This document shows positions 7,913 through 16,432 of a stretch of 64,000 bases of DNA, in pieces. The translations under genes were made by a program, and so were the position numbers. The DNA lies in contig JADBXP010000016.1 in the NCBI GenBank assembly GCA_020403455.1, positions 1-64,000 on the forward strand, in the 5' to 3' direction. Every line of letters begins with the position of its first letter. Within the stretch, counting starts at the first letter, position 1. Below the pieces are notes generated by a model that worked only from the letters and a program-made list of their open reading frames with translations, searched no databases and was not told the origin of the DNA. Source of the DNA: Chitinophagaceae bacterium. Its GTDB lineage: Bacteria > Bacteroidota > Bacteroidia > Chitinophagales > Chitinophagaceae.

Positions 7913-8558
7913 AACAGTATTTTTTTATTTGAAGTTACCGTAAAAAACATCAAGCCACACCGATAAAAGGGGGCTTAAAATTGCATTTGTTTCGGAAATG
8001 TTTCGGAATTACTAACTCTTCTTGATTGTCAGGCGATGAGCCAGAGGCGCACAAGTTCCGTCCCGACTCAGTCGGGACGTACAAGTTACGCCAGAGGCGC
8101 ACAGGTTCCGCCAGAGGCAGACAAGTCCAACAACGGCAGAGAAAAAGGGGGGAGCATGAAGCAATGCCCTAGGCATTAAAATTTTGGAAGGGGGTGTTTC
8201 CTACAGATGGGTAATGCTATATGTGTATTATGGATAAACAATTTATTGTATCCGGCATAAATTGATTTAGGGGGCTTGATGGGACACGGCTATGATCAAA
8301 CGGATAAAAAAATTCCTGTATAGGGAATATCATAATCGCACTTTAGAAATCACTTTATCACTAATAAAGCGTTTACAAAGAATTAAGCTGAGATAAATAT
8401 GGAAGAAAGGAACCCTAAAACCATTTGTATTAAAAATCGCAATATTAAAATATTTATTGGTATATTGTAATTGCACAATATCTATAACTTACTTGGATTG
8501 TTTGGTGGGCATTAATCTAATTTAATATGTAAACGATGGAAAATAAAATTAATATACA
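7913..8558. other. Non-coding 645-bp gap with degenerate repeats
   Basis: No supportable gene. From about 8028 to 8140 there are short degenerate repeats: GTCAGGCGATGAG (8028-8040), three GCCAGAGGC-[GA]-[GC]ACA copies (near 8040, 8090, 8108), and a perfect palindrome at 8059-8079. The copy at 8108 plus AACAACGGC matches 6823-6850 inside the broken terminase-like gene. The remaining right part (8150-8558) shows nothing I can interpret. Confidence 0.5.
8059..8079. repeat. Perfect 10-bp palindrome
   Basis: CGTCCCGACT, C, AGTCGGGACG. It has no T-run on either side, so it is not an obvious terminator; it lies within the degenerate repeat patch. Confidence 0.8.
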
Positions 8559-9536
8559 ATGAATAATGAACTATTGGATACATTCAAACAAAATCTTACT
8601 TTATTAAGTCAAATGCCTTTAGAAAAAGTTACGAGAACAAATGAATTAGGCACAGAAATGGATTTTTCCTTGCTTTCTTCTCAATTTTTATATGTACAGA
8701 AAATTGCAAGCAGGGCTTTACAAATTGATTATTCATTACTGAATGATACTAAACTTAAACAAATTACCCAAGTATTCGATCAAGTTATTGCAATATTAAA
8801 TCAGATTGCAAAATTTAAAGTTACCGATGCAAATAATCAGGGTGATCCGATTCAAAGGAGAGATAGAATGATTGTAACTTGTAAGGATAGTATAAATGCT
8901 TTTTCTGAAATTATTTTGCCTTATCTAAGTCTAATAAATGACGATGTAAAAATTAAATTAAATAATCAAAAACTGGAAGCAGAGAAAATAATAGCTACAC
9001 TTATTGAGCAGAATAAAACTGCCAATTCACTACTGGAGGCTCAGTCAAAAGTTGTATCTAATACTGGAGTTCAAATTCATTCAAATATTTTTAAAAAACA
9101 ATCTGATACTTACAAAAAAAATGCAAATATTTGGTTGGGATTTGCAATAGCTATTCTTATTGGAATTTTAATTTTTGGTATTTGTTTACTATATGGTCCC
9201 ATACCGAAAAATCAAATTTCAATTATATATTCCTCTGTTGCAAGAATCATTATTTTAGCATCATTATTTTATGCTTTAAATATTTGCAACAAAAACGTGA
9301 AGAGCTTCAGACATAACTCAATATTAAATGAACACCGGCACAATGCACTAATGTCATTCCAAACATTTACAACTTCATCTGAAGATGAGATGACCAAAAA
9401 TTCTATCTTATTGGAAGCTACTAGAACGATATATGGAATTCAAAGTACCGGTTTTGGGGATTCAGATACCGACTCCGAAAATCCAATTAAGGTTATTGAA
9501 ATTTTAAAAAACATCACAAAGTCCCCAAATAGTTAG
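8559..9536 (+). CDS. Hypothetical two-helix membrane protein
   Basis: 325 residues. The N-terminal ~185 residues are soluble and helical (heptad-like around 140-185). Two adjacent membrane helices lie at about 191-211 and 222-245. The C-terminal cytoplasmic-type segment has KSFRHNSILNEHRHNALMSF and SILLEATRTIYGIQSTGF, a motif set I have seen in uncharacterised membrane proteins of accessory regions but cannot name. It is isolated: no co-directional gene within 900 bp on either side. Start ATG at 8559 is the first in frame with coding character. Low GC fits the island. Confidence 0.75.
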   Translation: MNNELLDTFKQNLTLLSQMPLEKVTRTNELGTEMDFSLLSSQFLYVQKIASRALQIDYSLLNDTKLKQITQVFDQVIAILNQIAKFKVTDANNQGDPIQRRDRMIVTCKDSINAFSEIILPYLSLINDDVKIKLNNQKLEAEKIIATLIEQNKTANSLLEAQSKVVSNTGVQIHSNIFKKQSDTYKKNANIWLGFAIAILIGILIFGICLLYGPIPKNQISIIYSSVARIIILASLFYALNICNKNVKSFRHNSILNEHRHNALMSFQTFTTSSEDEMTKNSILLEATRTIYGIQSTGFGDSDTDSENPIKVIEILKNITKSPNS

Positions 9537-9617
9537 AGTATTAGTTGGAATAATAAGCCGAAATATCAACCATATATAACTGTTAATGTTTTAACTATGT
9601 TTGACCAAAAAGAAAAA

Positions 9618-9650
9618 ACCCATTGTAATTTATTCATTTACAATGGGTTA
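9618..9650 (-). terminator. Intrinsic terminator, 12-bp perfect stem
   Basis: AACCCATTGTAA, 9-nt loop, TTACAATGGGTT; read on the minus strand it is followed by TTTTTTCTTTTT. It lies just beyond the left copy of the tRNA-Arg 3' end, where the terminator of a tRNA gene on that strand would be expected. It may also stop plus-strand transcription from the gene ending at 9536. Confidence 0.8.
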
Positions 9651-9660
9651 AATTTTACTC

Positions 9661-9680
9661 TTGTGACCGCGTTAGGATTA
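9661..9680. repeat. Left copy of the tRNA-Arg 3' end (att-like direct repeat)
   Basis: Exact 20-bp match to 10679-10698, which covers the T-arm/acceptor 3' end of the tRNA-Arg gene and two bases beyond. tRNA 3' ends are classic targets of tyrosine integrases, and integration leaves such a duplicate at the far end of the element. Confidence 0.8.
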
Positions 9681-10610
9681 TCTAGCGATGATCCTCTTCA
9701 TATTGGGCTTATACGCCAAGGCGCACAGGCCCAAAGCCCCGATTTTGCTTCGCAAAAGGGGTTTTATTCTGCGGTAAAAATAGGATTAGCTGCGCTGATC
9801 CCCTTCGTATTGGGCTAGCTCAAGTCCCCTTTTTTGCTTCGCAAAAGGGGTTTTTTATTCTGCGGTATAAAATAGGATTAGCTGCGCTGATCCCATTCGT
9901 ATTGGGCTAGCTCAAGTCCCCTTTTTTGCTTCGCAAAAGGGGTTTTTTATTCTTGTCTCGTTGGTCAGGCGACCAACAAGGGCGTGGATTAGCTACGCTG
10001 ATCCTCTTCGTTTTGGGCTTATACGCCAAGGCGCACAGGCCCAAAGCCCCGATTTTGCTTCGCAAAAGGGGTTTTTTATTCTTGTCTCGTTGGTCAGGCG
10101 ACCAACAAGGGCGAGGATTAGCTACGCTGATCCCCTTCGTATTGGGCTAGTACGCCAAGGCGCACAGGCTCAAGACCCCTTTTTTGCTTCGCAAAAGGGG
10201 TTTTTTATTCTTGTCTCGTTGGTCAGGCGACCAACAAGGGCGTGGATTAGCTACGCTGATCCCCTTCGTACTGGGCTTATACGCCAAGGCGCACAGGCTC
10301 AAAGCCCCGATTTTGCTTCGCAAAAGGGCGTGGATTAGCTAAGCTGATCCTCTTCGTTTTGGGCTTACCCAAAGCCCCGATTTTGCTTCGCAAAATTGGT
10401 TTTTTTCTTGCTCCCACGCATAGTCTTCCGCCTTTGGCGGAGACTGTCTGTAGAAGATAAGGATTATCTGGCGATGATCCTCTTCGTATTGGGCTTACCC
10501 AAAGCCCCGATTTTGCTTCGCAAAAGGGCGTGGATTAGCTGCGCTGATCCTATTCGTATTGGGCTTACTCAAGTCCCCTTTTTTGCTTCGCAAAAGGGGT
10601 TTTTTATTCT
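9675..10610. repeat. Tandem-like array of nine hairpin-rich units
   Basis: Units start at about 9675, 9783, 9875, 9986, 10115, 10244, 10332, 10461 and 10532. Each opens with an imperfect stem GGATTAGC-TAC-GCTGATCC (variants GGATTATC...GATGATCC), then CTTCGTATTGGGCT, optionally ACGCCAAGGCGCACAGG, then a CCCC...TTTTGCTTCGCAAAAGGGG hairpin followed by TTTTTTATT, a terminator shape on the plus strand. Units 3-5 end with the GTTGGTCAGGCGACCAAC hairpin. Unit lengths are 71-130 bp; units 4 and 5 are almost the same length. Frames read through the array only because the units lack stops and are not judged coding. Confidence 0.9.
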
Positions 10611-10644
10611 CCTGCTCGCAAAAGCAAGCTTTCGCCGCAGTCGA

Positions 10645-10677
10645 ATAAAAAACCCCGTCCGCCTGCGGCGAACGGGG
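10645..10677 (-). terminator. Intrinsic terminator of tRNA-Arg
   Basis: On the minus strand CCCCGT, an inner CGCC/GGCG stem, ACGGGG, then TTTTTTAT. It begins 6 bp after the tRNA 3' end. Confidence 0.8.
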
Positions 10678-10678
10678 C

Positions 10679-10698
10679 CTTGTGACCGCGTTAGGATT
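10679..10698. repeat. Right copy of the att-like direct repeat, inside tRNA-Arg
   Basis: Identical to 9661-9680; it overlaps the 3' end of the tRNA gene and leaves the tRNA intact. Confidence 0.8.
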
Positions 10699-10756
10699 CA
10701 AACCTAAAACCTTCTGATCCGTAGTCAGATGCTCTATTCAGTTGAGCTACGCAGCC
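10683..10756 (-). tRNA. tRNA-Arg(ACG)
   Basis: Minus strand folds into a full cloverleaf: acceptor GGCTGCG with CGCGGTC, D-arm GCTC...GAGC, anticodon stem TCTGA/TCAGA with loop CTACGGA (anticodon ACG), T-arm TTAGG/CCTAA with loop TTTGAAT, discriminator A. The 3' CCA is not encoded (CA follows the discriminator). ACG is normally deaminated to ICG and reads CGU/CGC/CGA. Its 3' end carries the 20-bp direct repeat. Confidence 0.95.
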
Positions 10757-10841
10757 ATTCCGCCTGCGGCGGACTGCAAATATACGACCAAACAGGAAAA
10801 TTTCAAAAAGGGAAGGGGATTGTAAGGAAAAGAATGAGCAA

Positions 10842-11624
10842 TTACTTATCTACTTCATAGATACCGGCAGCCACCGATTCTGATAACTTCCGGGGCATCA
10901 GCCAGGCCAAAGCTGCACCTAACCGATTCACCCAACCCGTTATATGTTCCGTCTTGCCTTTCATCATCGCATCTACCGCCTGCCGCGCCACCTCCTCAGG
11001 CGTCATGTTCATCTTTTCACCTGCCCGCACCGCCTTATCACTCACCTTCGCACGCTCAGCAAAATTAGTATCAGTGCCACCCGGACTCACCACCGTTACC
11101 GTAACCGGCGTCTTGCGTAACTCATAGGACAAGCCGCGACTAAACTGCAGTAAAAATGACTTAGTAGCAGCATAAACCGTCAATCCGGGTACAGCCTGAT
11201 AAGCCGCCGAACTGGCAATGTTCAAAACATAAGCCCTGGGTAATTGTAACAAAGAGGGGAGAAGAGACCTGGTTAATAAAACCGGTACCTCCATATTAAC
11301 CCGCATCATCTGCGCATACTCCTCCGCACTATATTCCCCAAAAGTACCACTGTGACCGTACCCGGCATTGTTGATCAACATATGAACTGCAAATCCATTC
11401 GTATGTATCCATTGCATTACCCGATCAACTGCACCGGGAGCTGCCAGATCTGCCGCTAAAAAAGAGGCTTCCACCTGATACTTACCTGTTATTTCAGCAC
11501 AAAGAGATTCCAATAAAACCCCACTCCGGGCTACCAATAAAATGGATATTCCCCGCTGGGCAAGTTCCAATGCAATGCAGCGCCCAATGCCCTTACTAGC
11601 CCCTGTTATCAATGCATATTTCAT
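10842..11624 (-). CDS. Short-chain dehydrogenase/reductase (SDR)
   Basis: 260 residues, classical SDR length. The NAD(P)-binding TGASKGIG lies at 7-14, NNAG at 85-88, catalytic Asn110, Ser138 or 139, Tyr151 and Lys155 (YAATK), and PGG at 185-187. It is cytosolic, with no leader. Arg33 and Ser34 after the second strand favour NADP. The substrate cannot be read; short SDRs like this act on diverse alcohols, fatty-acyl or sugar derivatives. It follows the PhyH-type gene on the same strand, but a terminator-like hairpin lies between them. Confidence 0.88.
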   Translation of the reverse strand: MKYALITGASKGIGRCIALELAQRGISILLVARSGVLLESLCAEITGKYQVEASFLAADLAAPGAVDRVMQWIHTNGFAVHMLINNAGYGHSGTFGEYSAEEYAQMMRVNMEVPVLLTRSLLPSLLQLPRAYVLNIASSAAYQAVPGLTVYAATKSFLLQFSRGLSYELRKTPVTVTVVSPGGTDTNFAERAKVSDKAVRAGEKMNMTPEEVARQAVDAMMKGKTEHITGWVNRLGAALAWLMPRKLSESVAAGIYEVDK

Positions 11625-11635
11625 AAACTTATGTA

Positions 11636-11664
11636 ATAAAAAAGGCCAACTTTGTGCCGGCCTT
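11636..11664 (-). terminator. Intrinsic terminator after the PhyH-type gene
   Basis: AAGGCC, 11-nt loop, GGCCTT, then a T-run on the minus strand, 20 bp after the dioxygenase stop. Confidence 0.7.
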
Positions 11665-11683
11665 CGTTAAAAATGAATTTATA

Positions 11684-12496
11684 TCAGTGGTGAACTTTGG
11701 AAGTAAACCTGTGATAAAAAGGCGTTTTACTGGAAGCATCCTTGGGCTTGTATTTTCCGGTAACCAATGGTACATACATTACCCGACGTCGGCTGGCCTC
11801 ACCATACAATGGTGATTGCTTCACCCGATGCCAAAGTCTTCCATCATGCACACTGAGATCCCCCGCATGAATGTCAAAACCAATTTCACGGGAATCATCT
11901 GAATTATCAATGAAATATTTTTTTCCAAACAACAACTTGAAAATATTCTGGCGATGCGTTCCCGGGATAACCCGCAAGCCACCATTCTCAAACATACATG
12001 TATCCAGGTGTATCCCCACATTCAGCATCGGCATGATTCTTTGTCCCATAAAAAGATCCCGGGGAGAATCTGTGTGCCAGCCCATTTGAGTGAATGTACT
12101 ATTGGGAGTATTGATATAATTATTGACCACCAAACCATCCTTCTCCTGTTCACCTATCCGCCCTTCATAAGAACCCAATAACTGTAACAAAGCCTGAAGA
12201 CGGGGATGCTCTAATAACTGATGCAAAGGCTCACTGAACAAAGAAGAAAAACACAAGCGCTGGATCGTAGTATTGCCATGCTCGTCCTTACCAAATTTGA
12301 GAGGAATACCATTGACCTTTTCCCTCTTCTCTTCCAGCCACATTTGCTCAATACGGCTGACCTCGCTGATAAACAGCTTGACTTGTTCAGGAGTAAGGAA
12401 ATTCCTAAACAATATAACGCCGTGCTCATCGAAAAATTCGATTTGCTCGGGGGTAACAAGATCACCCAACTGAAATTCACTATCCCATTTTTTCAT
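11684..12496 (-). CDS. Phytanoyl-CoA dioxygenase (PhyH) family protein
   Basis: 270 residues. Fe(II)/2-oxoglutarate oxygenase fold with metal motif H141-x-D143 (GWHTDSPRD) and distal His223 (DGRLWHRVKQS), with Arg nearby (RRR at 236-238) for 2-oxoglutarate. FFDEHGVILFRNFLTPEQ at 21-38 is the usual N-terminal start of the family. The family hydroxylates acyl-CoA, fatty or small natural-product substrates; no substrate is indicated here. Cytosolic. An independent transcription unit, divergent from the outer-membrane protein gene at 12621. Confidence 0.85.
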   Translation of the reverse strand: MKKWDSEFQLGDLVTPEQIEFFDEHGVILFRNFLTPEQVKLFISEVSRIEQMWLEEKREKVNGIPLKFGKDEHGNTTIQRLCFSSLFSEPLHQLLEHPRLQALLQLLGSYEGRIGEQEKDGLVVNNYINTPNSTFTQMGWHTDSPRDLFMGQRIMPMLNVGIHLDTCMFENGGLRVIPGTHRQNIFKLLFGKKYFIDNSDDSREIGFDIHAGDLSVHDGRLWHRVKQSPLYGEASRRRVMYVPLVTGKYKPKDASSKTPFYHRFTSKVHH

Positions 12497-12620
12497 ACTT
12501 CCCTATAACGATTCTTATGGTCGTTTGTTATATTTTCGTTACCAAATAATGTCGGCCGACAAAATTAGTATAAAATTGCTGCTTTTATGCCTAAAAAGAG
12601 CATAAATTGAATATAGAGAA

Positions 12621-13730
12621 TTGAATATCAATTACAAAATACAGAAATGGCAGCACAGATCACTGCTGGTAGTGACCGCAATAATGTTATTTACTACCCT
12701 CCGGGCACAAAATGAGACCCCGAAAAGAGGTAGAACCTTCGTCTTTCCTGTTGTTACCCGCTCTTTGGAGACCGGCTGGAATTTTGGCGCCCTTACGGCA
12801 AAAATTTTTCCACTTTATGCCGATGATACCGTTTCCCGTAGCTCTAACCTGGAAGTACTGGCCATGGCTTCTACCAGAAAACAAGTTGTTTTCGCACTTG
12901 TTGGCACCCAATATTTCCGCAATGAAAAATTCATAATCGAAGAACAAATTTCAACTAGTTTATTTCCAGATAGATTCTGGGGACTAGGCAGTCAAACACG
13001 TGACGACCAGGAAGAAAATTATTCGTTCAGACAGACCTATATAATGTTGCATGGAAAGAAAAAAATAGTACCCAATTTTTTTGCCGGTATAGTGTATGAA
13101 GCGCAAAAAGTATGGGATATCAATTATGTGCCGGGAGGTGTATTCGAAGCTTCCAACATTGCAGGCAAAAATGGCTATTTTATCAGTGGAGTAGGAGGTA
13201 GTCTCTCGTTCGATAATCGCAACAATGCATTTGCCCCCAACAAAGGTTTTTATATGCAACTCTTCTGGAACCATTTCGACAGGTTCTGGGGCTCTGATTT
13301 CAACTACGAAAATCTAATTACAGATATCAGGTCCTATTCACCCATCGGTCGAAACAGTGTGCTGGCATTTCAATGGGTAAATTTCATGACATTCGGTGAT
13401 CAGGTACCACTTAGAAGTCTGGCAAATTTTGGCGGCGCATCAAAAATGCGAGGATACTATGAAGGTCGATTCCGGGATAGAAATCAAATGTTTGTGCAAG
13501 GTGAATTCAGGTATCCTATTTACAAGTTCATTCAGGGCGTTTGTTTCGCAGGTGCGGGATCAGTTGCACCCGGCCTAAAAGATTATTCCATTCAGCAACT
13601 CAAATATTCTGCAGGGGCAGGACTAAGACTGATGTTGAGCAAAAAGGAAAAACTCAGTCTGCGCATCGATTATGGAGTAGGAATGGGAAGGAACCGCGGA
13701 CTCTATATTCAGTTGGGTGAAGCATTCTGA
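12621..13730 (+). CDS. BamA/TamA-type outer-membrane beta-barrel protein
   Basis: 369 residues. The start is unusual: no ATG lies before the signal peptide, so TTG at 12621 is taken; the leader runs RSLLVVTAIMLFTTLRAQ. The mature protein lacks POTRA repeats and is a barrel-only Omp85 relative: ISGVGGSLSFDNRNNAFAPNKGFY, then GGASKMRGYYEGRFRDRN (the VRGY/F-type lid loop motif), ending in Phe as outer-membrane barrels do. Such short D15-domain proteins are common in Bacteroidota; transport or surface roles are unproven. Its 3' end overlaps the convergent PAP2-like gene by 22 bp. Confidence 0.8.
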   Translation: MNINYKIQKWQHRSLLVVTAIMLFTTLRAQNETPKRGRTFVFPVVTRSLETGWNFGALTAKIFPLYADDTVSRSSNLEVLAMASTRKQVVFALVGTQYFRNEKFIIEEQISTSLFPDRFWGLGSQTRDDQEENYSFRQTYIMLHGKKKIVPNFFAGIVYEAQKVWDINYVPGGVFEASNIAGKNGYFISGVGGSLSFDNRNNAFAPNKGFYMQLFWNHFDRFWGSDFNYENLITDIRSYSPIGRNSVLAFQWVNFMTFGDQVPLRSLANFGGASKMRGYYEGRFRDRNQMFVQGEFRYPIYKFIQGVCFAGAGSVAPGLKDYSIQQLKYSAGAGLRLMLSKKEKLSLRIDYGVGMGRNRGLYIQLGEAF

Positions 13731-14401
13731 GGCTTCGAAAGTCCTGACACAAGCATACGTGACAATAAATACAAGAACCAGGTAAAAAGCAAGGCCCCGA
13801 GCACATCGATGGTGTAATGGATGTGCTGAACCAGTACAAGAACTGCTACTGTTGTCGCACCTGCAAAAGCCAACCATTTTTCCTTTTTTTCCGGCAAAAT
13901 CAATCCAATCATGATTTGGGTGGATGTATGCCCTGAAAAGAAAAGATCCCGGGTAATGAAGGCATGTTCTTCCCCATAAAAATAATTGCTGATCGGATCC
14001 TTCAATTCAACCAGACCGGGAGGTGGCTCCAATGGAAACAAAAGGATTGTAACCATTCTTGTTAGAAAAATCAAATCAATCGCAATGATACCTATGATTG
14101 CAATCGATGGCTGTTGGATCATCCTGATCATGAACCACAATGAAACCAACCAGATGATAGCAAATGTTACAGGAGAAAAATCCATGGCAGGAATGGCATC
14201 CAATACCGGATCCGGAATTCGATAGCCCTTTCGACTTTCAATAAAACTGAAAAAATAAGGAAAGGCGATCAGTATTGCAATAAATACAATCACTGCAACA
14301 AGCAGACGAGTAGAAAAACCCGGAATTGACCAGGCAATACGCCATCTAGTAAAAATATCAGGGGACTGAATAGGATGCAAGGCTGAAAATTTCGACCGCA
14401 A
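13709..14401 (-). CDS. PAP2-like / sphingomyelin-synthase-type membrane phosphatase
   Basis: 230 residues with about six hydrophobic segments (around 33-53, 78-94, 99-122, 160-171, 178-191, 198-218). The catalytic triad of the PAP2_C group is visible: FSGHTS (His158), then His195 and Asp199 in HIHYTID. The family transfers or removes phosphate groups on lipids at the outer face of the inner membrane. No partner gene points to the lipid. The last 22 bp overlap the end of the opposing barrel gene. Confidence 0.8.
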   Translation of the reverse strand: MRSKFSALHPIQSPDIFTRWRIAWSIPGFSTRLLVAVIVFIAILIAFPYFFSFIESRKGYRIPDPVLDAIPAMDFSPVTFAIIWLVSLWFMIRMIQQPSIAIIGIIAIDLIFLTRMVTILLFPLEPPPGLVELKDPISNYFYGEEHAFITRDLFFSGHTSTQIMIGLILPEKKEKWLAFAGATTVAVLVLVQHIHYTIDVLGALLFTWFLYLLSRMLVSGLSKPQNASPN

Positions 14402-14425
14402 AAATACAGAATTCGTCGGGAGTCT

Positions 14426-16324
14426 CTAATAGTGCCAGCGAACAAATGCCTCCATAGCTGCATATTGGGTCATACCCAATGCTGCATATAATTTGGCTGT
14501 ATTGGCGTTTCTGTCCTCAGCCCTTTGCCAGAACTCTCTGCTGTCGGAACCCTGAAAGGGTACCATGTCTTTCTGACTCTGGTGTATAAATATGCCAAAT
14601 CGCTTTTTCATCACCTGATCCGGACTCATCGGTATAGCCATTTCAATTTCAGAGATATCCCATTCCTGCCAGGCACCCTTGTACAGCCAAACCCAACAGT
14701 CCTTGATCCAGGGCTCACCGGCAGCTTTCAATCTGCGGAGACTTTCAAAAACCACTTCCAGGCAAACTTTGTGGGTACCATGCGGATCGGCAAGATCACC
14801 GGCACAATAGATCTGGTGAGGTTGAATGGATTTCAACAATTCCATCGTGATGCGAATGTCTTCCTCACCCATTGGTTTTTTATCAATGGTGCCTGTTTCA
14901 TAGAATGGAAGGTTCATGAAGTGACAGTTAGACTCCGGTATACCTACGTACCGACAGGTAGCTTTGGCTTCACAACGTCGAATCAGACCTTTAATGGAAC
15001 GGATGGCCGTGGTATCCTGCTCATCCTTTCTTTTCTGAGCGATGTACTTGCGGGCATCATCGAGAATTTGCCTACTTTTTTGATTATCGATTCCGAACAA
15101 TTCCTCAAAACCAACAGCGAAATCTATGAAGCGTGTAACAAACTCATCTGTAACAGCAATGTTACCGCTGGTTTGATAAGCAACATGAACTTCATTGCCT
15201 TGATCATGCAGACGCATCAAGGTACCTCCCATACTGATGATGTCATCATCGGGGTGAGGAGAGAATACCAGACAACGCTTCGGATGTAAATCACAACGTT
15301 CGGGATGATCCGGAATAACCGCATTGGGCTTTCCGGCAGGCCAACCTGTGATAATATTTTTCAACAAGTAAAACACCTGCAGGTTGATCTCATAAGCATC
15401 CCCTTTTTCGACGAGCAAATCAGACAATCCATTTTCCAAATAGTCATTTACTGTCAAACTGAGAACTGACTTCTGTAGCTTTAAAGCGACAGAAATAACG
15501 GCTTTTTTAACCAGGGTAGGTGTCCATTCACAATTACCGGTTAACCATGGACTTTTTATCCGCGTCAATTCGGTTGAAGCGGCTTCATCAATGATAAACG
15601 TACAATCGGCGTGCTGCTGCAAAATACTGGCCGGTACTTGTTCTGTAACTTCACCTTCTACAGAACGCGCTACAATCGCAGCTTTTTGTCCCCAAGCCAT
15701 TAACAAGATGCGCTTGGATTGCATGATATTACTGATACCCATCGTAAGGGCCATGCGGGGCACTTTACTGAGGTTCTCGAATTCATAGGTATTCGCTATT
15801 CGTGTTGTATTGTCGAGATTGACCAGACGGGTTCTTGAAAACTGTCCGGAACCCGGTTCATTGAACCCAATGTGTCCATTCAATCCAATACCCAGCAGTT
15901 GTAAGTCTACCCCACCCAGATCGGTTAGTTTTTGTTCATAGGCGGCACAATACTTTTTTATTTCGTCTTTAGGCCAATTGCCATCTGGTATGTGAATATT
16001 GGCAGGATCAATGTCTATGTGATTGAAGAGGTTCCGGTGCATGAAACTCCAGTAACTCTGATAGGCATCTTTGTGAATGGGATAATATTCGTCGAGGTTG
16101 AAGGTGATTACATTTTTAAAACTCAGTCCTTCTTCCTTGTGCATCCTTACCAATTCTTTGTAAAGGTGTACAGGCGTGTTACCTGTAGCCATTCCGAGCA
16201 CACAATGTTGTCCTTTGGCTGCTCTATCTCTAATCAATTGGGCAATTTCCCCGGCAACCATTTTTGAGCCCTCTTTGGCGTTAGGGAATATTTTTACGGG
16301 AATTTTTTCAAATGAATCCGTCAT
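14426..16324 (-). CDS. nagB: Glucosamine-6-phosphate deaminase fused to a LmbE/PIG-L-type domain
   Basis: 632 residues, more than twice the length of E. coli NagB (266). Residues 1-265 are the deaminase/isomerase: GMATGNTP at 44-51, NLDEYY with Asp78, GLNGHIGFNEPGS with His151 and Glu156. After a linker (~266-350) comes a LmbE/PIG-L deacetylase-like domain opening with SPHPDDD (355-361), the metal site of that family. The deaminase turns glucosamine-6-phosphate into fructose-6-phosphate and ammonia. The fusion is a known Bacteroidota form; the job of the second domain is not established. It lies 108 bp after pyk on the same strand, so with pfkA it may form one unit feeding amino sugars to glycolysis. 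Confidence 0.92.
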   Translation of the reverse strand: MTDSFEKIPVKIFPNAKEGSKMVAGEIAQLIRDRAAKGQHCVLGMATGNTPVHLYKELVRMHKEEGLSFKNVITFNLDEYYPIHKDAYQSYWSFMHRNLFNHIDIDPANIHIPDGNWPKDEIKKYCAAYEQKLTDLGGVDLQLLGIGLNGHIGFNEPGSGQFSRTRLVNLDNTTRIANTYEFENLSKVPRMALTMGISNIMQSKRILLMAWGQKAAIVARSVEGEVTEQVPASILQQHADCTFIIDEAASTELTRIKSPWLTGNCEWTPTLVKKAVISVALKLQKSVLSLTVNDYLENGLSDLLVEKGDAYEINLQVFYLLKNIITGWPAGKPNAVIPDHPERCDLHPKRCLVFSPHPDDDIISMGGTLMRLHDQGNEVHVAYQTSGNIAVTDEFVTRFIDFAVGFEELFGIDNQKSRQILDDARKYIAQKRKDEQDTTAIRSIKGLIRRCEAKATCRYVGIPESNCHFMNLPFYETGTIDKKPMGEEDIRITMELLKSIQPHQIYCAGDLADPHGTHKVCLEVVFESLRRLKAAGEPWIKDCWVWLYKGAWQEWDISEIEMAIPMSPDQVMKKRFGIFIHQSQKDMVPFQGSDSREFWQRAEDRNANTAKLYAALGMTQYAAMEAFVRWHY

Positions 16325-16432
16325 ATTGCGGTTTTAGTACTGTAAAATTACTGACTAATGCGCTTATTATCTCATTTTGACCGATTAATAAACGCATAAA
16401 GCCGCAGAAAAATCGCAAAAAACGGCTTTCAT

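Noticed and set aside
9960..10235. Integron attC sites
   Set aside because: The GTTGG...CCAAC stems lack the RYYYAAC/GTTRRRY core layout, no cassettes lie between them and there is no integrase.
9675..10610. CRISPR array
   Set aside because: Units vary in length and sequence, contain no constant direct repeat with unique spacers, and no cas genes are near.
9597..10707. Several plus-strand frames of 70-125 residues with repeated peptides across the hairpin array
   Set aside because: They repeat only because the DNA units repeat, change frame between units, run through terminator hairpins and have no family resemblance.
12211..12508. Overlapping frames of 66-95 codons on both strands inside the PhyH-type gene
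   Set aside because: Fully within the dioxygenase gene, no motif or independent start signal.
14525..15289. 254-codon open frame opposite nagB
   Set aside because: Lies wholly antisense to a well-conserved enzyme; a shadow of its codon usage.
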